Part shown: positions 35,069 to 44,512 of the stretch, piece after piece
Numbering within the stretch: position 1 is the stretch's first letter
How the letters are laid out: every line of letters starts with the position of its first letter
DNA from: Planctomycetota bacterium
GTDB lineage: Bacteria > Planctomycetota > B15-G4
DNA: 46,496 bases
Assembly: GCA_029259725.1 (NCBI GenBank)
Contig: JAJDER010000002.1
Span: forward strand, 1 to 46,496
Direction of reading: 5' to 3'
The notes under the pieces: model-generated
Database searches by the model: none
Seen by the model: only the letters and a program-made list of their open reading frames with translations
Told to the model about the DNA's origin: nothing
Translations under genes and position numbers: made by a program

Positions 35069-37252
35069 GTGTCCGACATCCTCGCCTCGGTCCGGTCCGG
35101 CTTCGATGCTCTCGACCTGGACCCGGGATTGCGGGCCGTCGCAGAGAGCAACCTGGAGCGCTGGCTCACCGAGCCCGCCTTCGCGGCGTACGTTCCCGCG
35201 CTGGAGGACCTGGTCGAGCGCGAGCAGTTCGCCGAGCTGTTCGACGCGTTCTGGCAGGTGCTGCCGTTCGGCACCGGAGGGCGGCGAGGGCCGGTGGGCG
35301 TGGGACCGAATCGGTTCAACCCGTGGACGCTTGGCACGTCGGTGCAAGGGCACGCCGAGCTGTTGCGCGAGACGCATCCGGGTGAGGACGTCTCCGTGGT
35401 CGTGGCCTTCGACGTGCGCGAGTTCCAGGATCGCCGCGGCATCTTCGGGACCTCGCGCTCCAACCCGTTGCTCGGGCTCACCTCGCGCGAACTCGCCAGG
35501 CAGGCGGCGTGCGTGTACGTCGCCAACGGTGTCAAGGTGTCCATGCCCGATCCGGATGGTGACATGTTCCTGGCCACGCCCGAGCTGAGCTTGACCATCC
35601 GCCGCCTCGGTGCTCACGGTGGCCTCAACGTCTCGGCCTCGCACAATCACCCGGACGACAACGGCGGCAAGGTCTACAACCACCACGGTGGCCAGGACGT
35701 CCCACCTCACGACGAGATCCTGGCCCGGCGGGTCGAGAGCATGCAGGCGCCGCGCACCGTGCCGTGGGACGAAGCCCTCGCCGAGGGACGCGTGGAGTTC
35801 CTCGACCCCGCGGATCGCAGCCACTACCTCGCCGTCGTGCGCCGCCTGGCCCTGGCGCCTGAGTGCCGTGCGGGCCCGATCGTGTTCACCAACCTGCATG
35901 GCGTGGGGCTCGGCTCGGTCCTCCCGGTGCTCGAGGACGAAGGCTTCGACGTGCACCTCGTGCCGTCCCAGGCTGCGCTCGACGGAGGCTTCCCGGGCGT
36001 GGCGCACCTCGCGCCCAACCCCGAGGTCCCGACGTGCTACGGCCCGGGTGAGGCCGTGGCCGACGCCTGCGGTGCCGACCTGATCCTGGCCACCGATCCG
36101 GACGCCGATCGGATCGGCGCCGAGGTCCGCGATGCCGAGGGCCGCTGGCACTTCCTGCCCGGCAACGAGCTGCTCTGCCTCGCCCTGCGATTCGTGCTCT
36201 CGCGCCGGCGCGACACAGCGCGCCTGCCCGCCGATGCCTACGTGCTGACGACCATCGTCACCTCGCGGCTGCTGGGCACGATCGCCCGCTCCTACGGCTG
36301 CACCGTGATCGACGACCTGTGCGTGGGCTTCAAGTACATGGCCGACGTCGTCGCGCGACTCGAGACCTCGGGCTCCTGGCGGCACCTGCGTGCGCAGCCG
36401 GCGAGCCTCGTCTTCGCCGGTGAGGAGGCCCACGGCCTGATGCTGACCCCGGCCATCCGCGAGAAGGACGCCGCGGCGGCGGCGCTCGTGCTGGCCGAGT
36501 TGCACGCCGTCTGCCGGGCCGAGGGGCGCACCCTGCTGGACGAACTCGACGCGATCCACGCCCGCTTCGGTTACGTCGCGAACCGCCTGGTGAACACGGT
36601 CATGACGGGCTCGGCCGGGCGCCAACGCATGACCGCGATCCAGCAGAGCCTGCGCCGGGACCCCCCGGTGGAGGTCGATGGACGCCGGGTCGTTGCACTG
36701 CACGACCTCGCCGACACGGCGGGCTGGCGAGGCCCGCTGCTGTCCTCCACCGACTTCGCCAACCGCAACGTGCTCGTGTTCGAGTTCGGCGGTGGTCGCC
36801 GGCTGGTCGTGCGCCCCTCCGGGACCGAGCCCAAGAACAAGCTCTACGTGGAGGTCCCCGCCGCCACGCCCGTCGAGGATCTCAGCGCCGACGAACTCGC
36901 CGCGCAGCGGGAGCGTTGTGATGCCGAAGCCGACGCCCTCGGTCGCGCCTTCCAGCGCCTGATGCTCGCGCGGGTCGGTCTCGATCTGCCCGACTTCGCG
37001 CAGGCGGTCTCGGCGCTCGTCCCGCTCGACCGACGCCTCGAGTTCGCCCGACGCGACGTGCCGGTTCTCGAGCAGCGTGCGAGGCAGGGTGAGGACCTCG
37101 GGCCGTGGGTGCGTCAGGTGTTCGGGGATGTCGACGAGCGCGGGCTCTTCGCGCCGGGCGTCGGGGCCTGGCTGGCGAGCGCGGGTCTCCCGGCTCCGGT
37201 GGAGCAGGCGGTGCGCGTGGCCTTCCAGCTGCCCGCGTCGGCTGGTGACTAG
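35069..37252 (+). CDS. Phosphohexomutase (phosphoglucomutase / phosphomannomutase family)
   Basis: A 727-residue alpha-D-phosphohexomutase interconverting sugar 1- and 6-phosphates. All four signatures are present: phosphoserine loop VSASHNHPDDNGG (Ser191), metal loop DPDADRIG (about 343), sugar loop GEEAHG (about 451) and phosphate loop RPSGTEPKNKLY (about 582). After the last loop there are still about 135 residues of mostly helical sequence, making it longer than typical family members. GTG 35069 has a strong GGAGGT ribosome-binding site. It is flanked by membrane glycosyltransferases, suggesting supply of activated sugar precursors. It shares its TAG stop with the convergent gene through a CTAG overlap. 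Confidence 0.92.
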   Translation: MSDILASVRSGFDALDLDPGLRAVAESNLERWLTEPAFAAYVPALEDLVEREQFAELFDAFWQVLPFGTGGRRGPVGVGPNRFNPWTLGTSVQGHAELLRETHPGEDVSVVVAFDVREFQDRRGIFGTSRSNPLLGLTSRELARQAACVYVANGVKVSMPDPDGDMFLATPELSLTIRRLGAHGGLNVSASHNHPDDNGGKVYNHHGGQDVPPHDEILARRVESMQAPRTVPWDEALAEGRVEFLDPADRSHYLAVVRRLALAPECRAGPIVFTNLHGVGLGSVLPVLEDEGFDVHLVPSQAALDGGFPGVAHLAPNPEVPTCYGPGEAVADACGADLILATDPDADRIGAEVRDAEGRWHFLPGNELLCLALRFVLSRRRDTARLPADAYVLTTIVTSRLLGTIARSYGCTVIDDLCVGFKYMADVVARLETSGSWRHLRAQPASLVFAGEEAHGLMLTPAIREKDAAAAALVLAELHAVCRAEGRTLLDELDAIHARFGYVANRLVNTVMTGSAGRQRMTAIQQSLRRDPPVEVDGRRVVALHDLADTAGWRGPLLSSTDFANRNVLVFEFGGGRRLVVRPSGTEPKNKLYVEVPAATPVEDLSADELAAQRERCDAEADALGRAFQRLMLARVGLDLPDFAQAVSALVPLDRRLEFARRDVPVLEQRARQGEDLGPWVRQVFGDVDERGLFAPGVGAWLASAGLPAPVEQAVRVAFQLPASAGD

Positions 37253-39087
37253 CGGCCGAGGCGGTCGCCCAGCGCAGCGGTCGCGTCGGTCGCCCCGGGG
37301 TCGTCGGGCGGGAACGTGATCAGGCGATCGTACAGGGATCGCGCGCCGGACCGGGACCAGGTGGGCGCGCCGTCGGGAGAAGCGGCGAACAGCCACGCGC
37401 GCAGGACCAGCGCCGCGCCCAAGCCGGGCGCCTTGCGTTCGACGGATGTCAGGAACGCGTCGCAGCGCGCCAGCTGACCGAGCGAGAGCGCCGCGCGGGC
37501 GCCGAGCAACTCGGCGCGCACGAATCCGGCCTCGGCTTCGAGCGCGCGTTCGGCATCGGCGAGGGCCTGCTCGGCCAGGGCCGCCGCGCGGTCGGCCTGC
37601 CCCGACTCCATGGCCGCGGCCGAAGCGGCAAGCCACGCGGTTCCGATGCTGGTCCAGCCGTTGGCCAGCGTCACTGCATGATGCGGCTGCGGCAGGAAGG
37701 TGAGGAGGGCGACGACGCTGCCGATGCCGAGCGCCGCGACGCGTCGGCGGGAACCCACATCGGTGCGCCAGCGGTCGACGCCCGCGCCGACCAGCGTGGC
37801 GAGCAGCGGCACGAGCGGCAGGCGGAAGCGTTCGTAGTGGAAGAACAGCAAGGCCGTGAGGACCACCATGCCGCCGATGGCGAGGGCCGGAAGCGAGGCA
37901 GGGCCGGCGCGGCAGCGCGCACCCAGGATCCCCGCGGCCACGGCCAGGCCGAGCAGTACACCGAACGGCAGCGCGAGCACGACCAGGGGTGGGATCATCC
38001 GACGCTCGACCTCGGGGATCGACACGATGCCGGTCCCGAAGGACTCCGCCAGCGCGGCGCCGCGCAGCCCCACGCGCCGGATGAATCTCACCGGGTCCGC
38101 GAGGATCTCGCCCACCGCCTCGTTCACGTACCACCGGGAGACCGCGCCCGGGGAGAGCCTCCGGCCGGCGGCGGCCGACGCGAGGCCGGTGGCGACGTCG
38201 GACTGCTTCGCGATGTCGCCGAAGCGCACGTCGTGCGTGGCGAAGGTCCCCGAGAGCGGCGCCTGGCGATGGTTGGCGAGCCAGAGGTTCACGCCGCCGT
38301 TGTCCGAGACGACGATCAGGTCGCCGCCGCTCGTCCTCGCGTTGTGCGCCACCGAGGGGACGAGCAGCAGCGCCGCGGTGCCGAGATAGGCGAGCACGGG
38401 GCGCCAGGCGATCTTGCCGCCACCGCGCCACGCGACCCATGGCGCCAGGACCGGGACGACGAGCAGCGCCTGGGGGCGCAGCAAGGCCACGGCCGCGATG
38501 AGACCGCCGAGCAGGGCGGCCGCAGGCACCCGCGGTCGCCTGGCGAAGCCGTCCGCCACGACCAGCAGGGCCACGAGCAGATCGAAGGCGAGGGAGTCCC
38601 CGAGGAGCTTGGTCTCGAAGAAGCTGATCGGCCCGTACGCCGCGGTCAGCGTCGTGGCGACGAGTGCGCCGCGCTGCGAGCACCGCGCGCGCGCGAAGGC
38701 GAAGACCAGGCCCAGGGTCGCCGTGCCGAGCAGGGCCTGGAGCAGGTGCACGAACAGGGTCTCGCCCTGCCCGATGCCCGGAACGAGGCTCAGCAGCCAC
38801 GGATAGAGCGGCGGCAGGTGGTACGGCTCCGAGGCCAGCGGGTCGGTCAGCACGCCGAGCAGGCCCTGGGCGCGCGTGAGGTAGTAGAGCCGGTCGCTGG
38901 TGAGCTGGTGCGCCAGGGGATTGCCGCCGGCCGCGGCGAGGACCACCACGAGCTTCACCAGCAGCGCCACCACGAGCAGCGCGAGCAGCCCCCGGCCGCC
39001 GTCCCGCAGGCTGGCGGCCAAGCCGTCCGGCTGGGGTGCCGGCGCGGCCGGGGCGCCGGCGCGGCGGGCGGGATGCTCCTCGGCCAT
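37249..39087 (-). CDS. GT-C-like membrane glycosyltransferase with TPR-like tail
   Basis: A 612-residue polytopic membrane protein. An N-terminal signal-anchor is followed by an external loop with LTSDRLYYLTRAQGLL and EPYHLPPLYPWLL, the layout of GT39-like enzymes in which an acidic first loop precedes a conserved P.Y.W.L segment. About nine or ten further membrane segments follow. Residues about 490-590 are a soluble helical region resembling TPR repeats (GQADRAAALAEQALADAERA). The start is ATG 39087, with GGAG five bases upstream. Donor and acceptor are unknown. The stop overlaps the convergent phosphohexomutase stop. Confidence 0.7.
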   Translation of the reverse strand: MAEEHPARRAGAPAAPAPQPDGLAASLRDGGRGLLALLVVALLVKLVVVLAAAGGNPLAHQLTSDRLYYLTRAQGLLGVLTDPLASEPYHLPPLYPWLLSLVPGIGQGETLFVHLLQALLGTATLGLVFAFARARCSQRGALVATTLTAAYGPISFFETKLLGDSLAFDLLVALLVVADGFARRPRVPAAALLGGLIAAVALLRPQALLVVPVLAPWVAWRGGGKIAWRPVLAYLGTAALLLVPSVAHNARTSGGDLIVVSDNGGVNLWLANHRQAPLSGTFATHDVRFGDIAKQSDVATGLASAAAGRRLSPGAVSRWYVNEAVGEILADPVRFIRRVGLRGAALAESFGTGIVSIPEVERRMIPPLVVLALPFGVLLGLAVAAGILGARCRAGPASLPALAIGGMVVLTALLFFHYERFRLPLVPLLATLVGAGVDRWRTDVGSRRRVAALGIGSVVALLTFLPQPHHAVTLANGWTSIGTAWLAASAAAMESGQADRAAALAEQALADAERALEAEAGFVRAELLGARAALSLGQLARCDAFLTSVERKAPGLGAALVLRAWLFAASPDGAPTWSRSGARSLYDRLITFPPDDPGATDATAALGDRLGR

Positions 39088-39113
39088 CCGGGCTCCAACG
39101 CAGCGAGGGGGCT

Positions 39114-39126
39114 TGCTAACGTAGCA
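39114..39126. promoter_or_regulatory. Inverted repeat TGCTA-ACG-TAGCA between divergent membrane genes
   Basis: A perfect 5-base inverted repeat around a 3-base centre lies in the 73-base gap between the divergent starts at 39087 (minus) and 39161 (plus). It could be an operator or overlapping -10 elements on both strands (TACGTT on the minus strand). Confidence 0.3.
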
Positions 39127-39160
39127 GGTCGTTGCCGCCGCTTCTCCCGGGTCGCTCGCG

Positions 39161-41629
39161 ATGCCAGCACCCTCCGACCCGCACCGATCCGAGCCGGCAC
39201 CGTCCGGTCCGGCCCTGTCGCCACGCGAGTCGCTGGGCGCGCTCCTGGTCGCCCTGCTGGCCGCCGCCGCGCTCTTCGCCGAGCCGCTCTTCGGTGATCG
39301 CTGCACGCTCTCGTTCGGCATCGACGATCCGCGCATCGACGTGCGGCCCTGGTCTCGCGCTGCCGAGGGCGTCGATCCGGCCACGCTCGGGTTGATCAAC
39401 CCGATCACGCCGGACATCGACCTGTTCGTGCTTCCCGGCGCCGTGCGCATGCGGCAGTTCCTGGAACAGGGTGAGCTGCCCTCCTGGGACTCGGGGCAAC
39501 TCTGCGGGTACCCGCTGGCCGGCAACGTGCCCTATCCGTACAGCTCGCCGTTGACCTGGCCGACCCTGCTCGTCGATCCGATCACGGGATTCGACGTGAT
39601 GCTCTGGGTGCACACCGCGCTGGCCGCGTTCCTGGCGTGGCGCACGGCCCGGCTCTTCGGAGCGGGGAGCGCGGCGGCGGCCGTCGCCGGCGTCGGCTTC
39701 GCGCTGTCGGCCTGGATGGTGACGCGGTGGCACCTGCCCCAGATCGCCTACACGACCACCTGGTGGCCGGGCGTGCTCGGCGCGGCGGCGTGGATGCGCG
39801 CGGGGCGGCTCCGCCGAGGCGTGCTCGAGGGCTCGGCCTGCCTGGCGCTCGCGATGGTCTCGGGTTTTCCACAGGTGGCCCTGGCGGAGGGCGCGGGGCT
39901 CCTGCTCTTCACGCTCTTCGATCGCCGTCTCCGCCGCCTGCCGGTGCTCGCTGCGGTCGGCGGCGTGGGCGTTCTCGCCGCGCTGCTCGCCGCGCCGGTC
40001 TTCGCCCTCGGCGGGGCGGCCTATGCCCCGTCACTGAGGGCGACCGAGAGCGCGCGCGCGTCGACCGCCGCTCAGGGCCTGCCGCCGGCCGCGCTGGTCG
40101 GCCTGCTCCTGCCCGAGTTCTTCGGGCGCCCCTCGGACTTCGCCTCGCCCGACCCGCCCGCGCCGCGCATGGAGGACCACCTGCCGCAGCGCCTCTTCTG
40201 GAGCGACGACGTTCAGGACAACGTGGTCGAGAACGCGGTGTACCCGGGACTGGCCGTGGTGGTCCTGGCGCTGTTGGCCTTGCGCGTCGGGGGCGATGCC
40301 CGTCGGCTCGTGTGTCTCGGGTTCGTCGCGGTGGGGGTCTCGACGGCCTGGCCGTATCTGGCGGACTCGATGCCGGGGCTCGCGGCGCTCGGGGCGGGCA
40401 ACATCAAACGACTGCTCGTGCTGTGGGCGGGGACCGCACCCCTCGCGGCGGCGCTCGCCCTGCAGGCCGTGCTCGACGGTCGGGTGCGCGCGCCGACACT
40501 CACCGCCGTGGTGCTCGTCGCCGTGACCCTGGCCGTGCCCTTCGGCGTGACCTGGCTCGACGCTCCCGGAGCCGTCGAGTTCGCGTCCCGGCTCGAGAGC
40601 CAGGCCGTGCACCAGGTGCTCATGCTGCTCCTGCTCCTCGGCGGCCTGATGCTCTTGCCGTCGGGCGGGGACCTCGCGCGCCCTGCGGTCGAGACGTGGA
40701 AGGCGTGGCTCCCGGCGCTCGTCCTGGCCGTGGATCTGGGAGGGAACGCCCTGGCCTTCAACCCGTTTCCGGTGCAGCCCTCCGAGGCGTTCGCGACACG
40801 ACGCACGCTCGAGAGCCTGCAAGCGCGTGAGGGTCGGGTCGCGGTGCTCGGCGGCTCGAACCTGCTGCCTCCCACAGCGGCGACCACGTTCGGCATCCGC
40901 AGCGTGCACGGCGTGGCGCCCATGGTGGGAACCCGCGTCGTCGAGTTGCTCGAGTGCGTCCAGGCCGGACTCGCCGATCGCCGCGATCCGCGCATCGTGC
41001 GGCCGTTCAGCTCGGCCGCGGCCCTCGACCATCCGGTGCTCGATCTGCTCGGCGTGGACACGGTCGTGCATGCCGATCCCGCCCTGCTCGAGGCGCCCGG
41101 TGCGCGCGTGATCTTCGCGGACGAGCGCGAGGGCCTGGCGGTGATGGCGCGAGCGGGAGCCGGGCCGCGGGCCTTCGTGAGCGGGGGGGCGCAGGTGGTG
41201 CCCGATGCGGCCGCGCGTCGGGCCTGGTTGTCGTCGCCTCCGGTCGAGATCCACGCCAGCGTGCTGCTCGAGGTCGCGCCCACGGGTCTGGACCTGTCTG
41301 CGGTGGGTGCGTTCGATGCGGTCGAGGTCGTGGCTTCACCCAACCGCTTCGAGATGCAGACGGACAGCGCCTTCGACGGCATCCTCGTGCTCACCGAGGC
41401 CCACGATGCGGGCTGGCGGGTCACGGTGGATGGGGAGTCGGCCAGCGTCCTCGTCGCCGACCATGCGTTGCTGGGTGTGCCCCTGCCGTCCGGGAGGCAC
41501 CGGGTCGTGTTGAGCTACACACCGCCGGGCCTCGGCCTGTCCGTCGCGGCCACGGGGCTGGCCCTGGTGATCTGGTTCGCGCTGCTGCTGGCCGGGCGTC
41601 GTCGCGCCACGCCCGGTGGTCTTGCCTAG
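39161..41629 (+). CDS. YfhO-like polytopic membrane protein
   Basis: An 822-residue membrane protein of the YfhO type: about 12 hydrophobic segments, an early periplasmic loop with PDIDLFVLPGAVRMRQFLEQG and PSWDSGQLCGYPLAGN, and a C-terminal beta-rich extracytoplasmic domain (about 640-790) before a last membrane segment. YfhO of Firmicutes takes part in lipoteichoic-acid glycosylation, and homologues are thought to be GT-C glycosyltransferases. With the neighbouring GT-C enzymes and phosphohexomutase it suggests an envelope-glycan locus. Exact substrate unknown. The stop TAG overlaps the convergent comM stop as CTAG. Confidence 0.8.
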   Translation: MPAPSDPHRSEPAPSGPALSPRESLGALLVALLAAAALFAEPLFGDRCTLSFGIDDPRIDVRPWSRAAEGVDPATLGLINPITPDIDLFVLPGAVRMRQFLEQGELPSWDSGQLCGYPLAGNVPYPYSSPLTWPTLLVDPITGFDVMLWVHTALAAFLAWRTARLFGAGSAAAAVAGVGFALSAWMVTRWHLPQIAYTTTWWPGVLGAAAWMRAGRLRRGVLEGSACLALAMVSGFPQVALAEGAGLLLFTLFDRRLRRLPVLAAVGGVGVLAALLAAPVFALGGAAYAPSLRATESARASTAAQGLPPAALVGLLLPEFFGRPSDFASPDPPAPRMEDHLPQRLFWSDDVQDNVVENAVYPGLAVVVLALLALRVGGDARRLVCLGFVAVGVSTAWPYLADSMPGLAALGAGNIKRLLVLWAGTAPLAAALALQAVLDGRVRAPTLTAVVLVAVTLAVPFGVTWLDAPGAVEFASRLESQAVHQVLMLLLLLGGLMLLPSGGDLARPAVETWKAWLPALVLAVDLGGNALAFNPFPVQPSEAFATRRTLESLQAREGRVAVLGGSNLLPPTAATTFGIRSVHGVAPMVGTRVVELLECVQAGLADRRDPRIVRPFSSAAALDHPVLDLLGVDTVVHADPALLEAPGARVIFADEREGLAVMARAGAGPRAFVSGGAQVVPDAAARRAWLSSPPVEIHASVLLEVAPTGLDLSAVGAFDAVEVVASPNRFEMQTDSAFDGILVLTEAHDAGWRVTVDGESASVLVADHALLGVPLPSGRHRVVLSYTPPGLGLSVAATGLALVIWFALLLAGRRRATPGGLA

Positions 41630-43155
41630 CCGTCCTCCTCGCCACCGCGGCGGAGGGACAGGGCCTCCTCGACGTCCTCGACCGTCGGTTGGGCATGGCC
41701 CCCCAAGGCAGCGAGGCTGCGCGCCACGCCGACCGTCCGGGCCACGCCGCGCCCCGAGAGGGCGAAGCCGATGACCGCCGCCTCGAGCGCGCGCCGCACC
41801 GGCGACGAGAGCGGCGCGTCCGGCTCGGCTGCCAGCTGCCGTCGCGCCTCGGCGACGCGCGGGGCCACGACGGCGCTCGGTTCCCCATCCACCGGGGCGA
41901 GCAGTGTGGCGTGCGGTGCGACGGGAACATCGACGCGCAGGTCGAACCGATCCCACAGCGGGCCGCTGATGCGCTGGCGATAGCGCGCCAGGTCACGCGG
42001 CGTGCACTTGCATCCGCGTCGCGGGTGACCCCGATCGCCACACGGGCAGGGGTTCATCGCTCCGACCAGCTGGATGCGTGCGGGAAACTCCGCCGTGCGA
42101 CCGGCTCGCGCGAGTCGCACGCGCCCGTCCTCCAGCGGTTGGCGCAGCGCCTCGAGTTGTCCGCGCGGGAACTCGCTCATCTCGTCGAGGAACAGCACGC
42201 CGGCGTGGGCCAGGCTGACCTCTCCAGGCAACAGCGGCCGACCGCCGCCGATCAGCCCGGCGCGCGAGATGGTGTGGTGTGGTGCACGGAACGGGGGGTG
42301 CCGGATGACCGTGGTCGCGGCGCCCCGGGCCAGGCCGTGCAGGGCGCTGGCTTCCAACGAGCGCGTCGCGTCGAGGGGCGGCAGGAGGCCGGGCAGCCGC
42401 TGGGCGAGCATCGTCTTCCCGGTGCCGGGGGGGCCGACGAGCATCAGGTTGTGCGACCCGGCGGCCGCCACTTCCAGGGCGCGACGGGCCGTGGCCTGCC
42501 CGCGGATGTCGATCAGGTCGAGGAGGCGCGGCCGGGACTCCCTCGGCCTCGGGGGCTTCGGCGCGGGGGCGCCACCGAGCACGGCCAGCGCCTCCGGCAG
42601 GTCGCGCACCGGCTCGATGTGCAGGCCGCTGACGAGAGCCGCCTCGCCGCCGTTCTCCCACGGCAGCATGAGTCGACGGCGGCCCCGCCGTCGCGCCTCG
42701 AGCGCCAGGGTCAGGGCGCCTCGCACCGGTCGGATGCGTCCGTCGAGGCCCAGTTCGCCGATCACGTCGCGATCCTCGAAGCACGCGGGCGACAACTCGC
42801 CCGACACCAGCAGCAGACCCAGGGCGAGCGGCAGGTCGAGACCGCCGCCCTCCTTGGGCTGGTCCGCCGGCGCGAAGTTCACCAGCACCGAGCGGCGGGG
42901 AAGCGGCAGGCCGAGCGCCGTGAGGCATCCCCGGATGCGATCGCGGGCCTCACGCACGACCCCACCGGGCAGCCCGGTGAGGATGATGCGCTGCATCAGT
43001 CCGCCGGTGAACTGCAACTCGAGTTCCACCGGTTGCGCGCGCGCCCCGTCGAGGCACAGCGTCCCGATGCGAGAGGACGCGGTGCGTGGGTGGGTGGCGC
43101 AGCGAGCGATGGGGTCCTCACCGGCGTCACCGAGCGAGGGCGTCTTGGTGCTCAT
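41626..43155 (-). CDS. comM: ComM/YifB-type Mg-chelatase-like AAA+ ATPase
   Basis: A 509-residue protein of the ComM family, a hexameric branch-migration helicase aiding recombination of incoming DNA during natural transformation. It has an N-terminal Lon-like domain (VELELQFTGGL, QPKEGGGLDLPLALGLL), Walker A GPPGTGKTM (about residue 240), FRAPHHTISRAGLIGGG, Walker B VLFLDEMSEF and the typical zinc-like NPCPCGDRG...GCKCTP segment. Length is normal. Its ATG overlaps the stop of the ComEC-like gene (ATGA), so the two competence-related genes are coupled. Confidence 0.93.
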   Translation of the reverse strand: MSTKTPSLGDAGEDPIARCATHPRTASSRIGTLCLDGARAQPVELELQFTGGLMQRIILTGLPGGVVREARDRIRGCLTALGLPLPRRSVLVNFAPADQPKEGGGLDLPLALGLLLVSGELSPACFEDRDVIGELGLDGRIRPVRGALTLALEARRRGRRRLMLPWENGGEAALVSGLHIEPVRDLPEALAVLGGAPAPKPPRPRESRPRLLDLIDIRGQATARRALEVAAAGSHNLMLVGPPGTGKTMLAQRLPGLLPPLDATRSLEASALHGLARGAATTVIRHPPFRAPHHTISRAGLIGGGRPLLPGEVSLAHAGVLFLDEMSEFPRGQLEALRQPLEDGRVRLARAGRTAEFPARIQLVGAMNPCPCGDRGHPRRGCKCTPRDLARYRQRISGPLWDRFDLRVDVPVAPHATLLAPVDGEPSAVVAPRVAEARRQLAAEPDAPLSSPVRRALEAAVIGFALSGRGVARTVGVARSLAALGGHAQPTVEDVEEALSLRRGGEEDG

Positions 43156-44453
43156 GGGATCCAGTTCTCCCACGGGCTCGCGTCCTGCTCCCGCGCCAGG
43201 AAGACGAGTGCGCCGACGAGCGCCAGGGCCAGCAGGACTCCCGGGATCGGTAGCTGAGTCGGCCGCAACGTCTCCGGCGACAGTCCCGCGAGCACGGCCA
43301 CGGCCGATTCGAACCCGGCCAACGCCCCGTCGAGAATCGGTCCCGTGAGCGGGTCGAGAAGCTCGGCCGCGGAGCCCGGCAGGACGGCGATGACCGACGT
43401 CGCGAGGATCACCGCCACGAACGGCGCGAGCAGCGGCGTCCACAGCACGCCCCACGGCTGGATCTCGCCGAAGGTCGAGGCGCACAGGGGCGCGGTCCCG
43501 AGGAACGCACCGACCGGCGCGATCCAGGCGGCCCCCCAGCGTTGCCCGATCCGCCCCACGGCGATCATCCCGGCGACGGCGAGAAACGAGAGCTGGAACG
43601 AGAGGCTGGCCGCGAGGAGCGGGTTCCAGGCCAGCATGATCAACGCGCTGCTCGCCAGTCGCGGGTAGGCCGCCGGCCGTCTCCCGAGTGCCGCGCCGAC
43701 GCGGTCCAGGACCCAACCGAGAAGCGCCCGCACGAGGGGTGGCCGGGGCCCGGACAGGCTCACGAAGAGCAGCAGCAACAGGCCACAGGGGACCCCCTGA
43801 CGACGGAACACGGTCCCGGTGAGAGCGGCGATCATGCTGGACACCAGGCCCACGTGCAGCCCGCTCAGGACGAGCAGGTGCATCGTCCCGGTCCGGAGGC
43901 ACCGCGCCTTGACCTCGAAGTGCAGATCCTCGCGGCGCCCCAGCACCAGCGCCTCGCACAGGCCGACGTGGTCGGGGGCCACGAGTTGGCGGATGCGCGT
44001 CCGCACCACGTCGCGCCAGGTCTCGGGCCACACCGGGCCGGGCGGGCCGAGCGAGGACACGTCGACGGCGAGCAGCCGTCCATCCTCCTGCCGCACGCGC
44101 GCGAGGACCTGGACCGGTGTGCCGGGCACGGGCCTGGCCACCGCGCCGGCCCACTCCAGGGCGACGTCCCCGCCGGTCGTCTCGACGACGCCGTGGCGCT
44201 GCCCGGGAGGGTGGCGCCAGACGCCGGTGAGCCTCACGGCGGCGGCCGGCGCTCCCCGCACCGTAGGCGCGGCGGCGGCCGGCCCGGAGAGGTCCTCGCC
44301 CCGCGCGAGGAGCGCGGCCACGGCCAGGGCCCCGAGGGCACAGCGGCCGGCCGGGCGGGCCCGTCGCCAGAACAGGAACACGCTGGCCAGCCCCCAAGGC
44401 GGGGGTGCTGCCAGGGCCAGCAGCGCGGGGAGGATGAGCGGCGGAAGATGCAC
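43152..44453 (-). CDS. ComEC/Rec2-like DNA uptake channel lacking the nuclease-like domain
   Basis: About 433 residues. The competence domain is recognisable by LVLSGLHVGLVSSMI, RPPLVRALLGWVLDRVG, NPLLAASLSFQLSFLAV and FGEIQPWGVLWTPLLAP. An OB-fold-like segment precedes it (GVVETTGGDVALEW; VPGTPVQVLARV). Full-length ComEC has roughly 700-800 residues with a C-terminal metallo-beta-lactamase-like domain, which is absent here; the protein ends after the last hydrophobic segments. I start at GTG 44453, because ORF codons further upstream run into the promoter and start of coaD. Likely inner-membrane channel for single-stranded DNA import; activity without the nuclease-like domain is uncertain. 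Confidence 0.8.
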   Translation of the reverse strand: MHLPPLILPALLALAAPPPWGLASVFLFWRRARPAGRCALGALAVAALLARGEDLSGPAAAAPTVRGAPAAAVRLTGVWRHPPGQRHGVVETTGGDVALEWAGAVARPVPGTPVQVLARVRQEDGRLLAVDVSSLGPPGPVWPETWRDVVRTRIRQLVAPDHVGLCEALVLGRREDLHFEVKARCLRTGTMHLLVLSGLHVGLVSSMIAALTGTVFRRQGVPCGLLLLLFVSLSGPRPPLVRALLGWVLDRVGAALGRRPAAYPRLASSALIMLAWNPLLAASLSFQLSFLAVAGMIAVGRIGQRWGAAWIAPVGAFLGTAPLCASTFGEIQPWGVLWTPLLAPFVAVILATSVIAVLPGSAAELLDPLTGPILDGALAGFESAVAVLAGLSPETLRPTQLPIPGVLLALALVGALVFLAREQDASPWENWIP

Positions 44454-44499
44454 GACGAGCAGCCGGACGGACCGGCCGTGCCGGCGTGACCCGAGCGGG

Positions 44500-44505
44500 T
44501 AGACT
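44500..44505 (+). promoter_or_regulatory. -10 element TAGACT of a leaderless coaD mRNA
   Basis: TAGACT ends 7 bases before ATG 44513 in the gap between divergent comEC and coaD. No convincing -35 and no Shine-Dalgarno sequence. Confidence 0.5.
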
Positions 44506-44512
44506 GCGCGCC

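Noticed and set aside
33512..38800. A 1762-codon open frame on the minus strand, and other very long antisense frames (e.g. 3709-6873, 17733-19415)
   Set aside because: They run across several well-supported genes in other frames, have low-complexity Arg/Ala/Gly-rich translations and no recognisable domain. Long antisense frames are expected in DNA this rich in GC.
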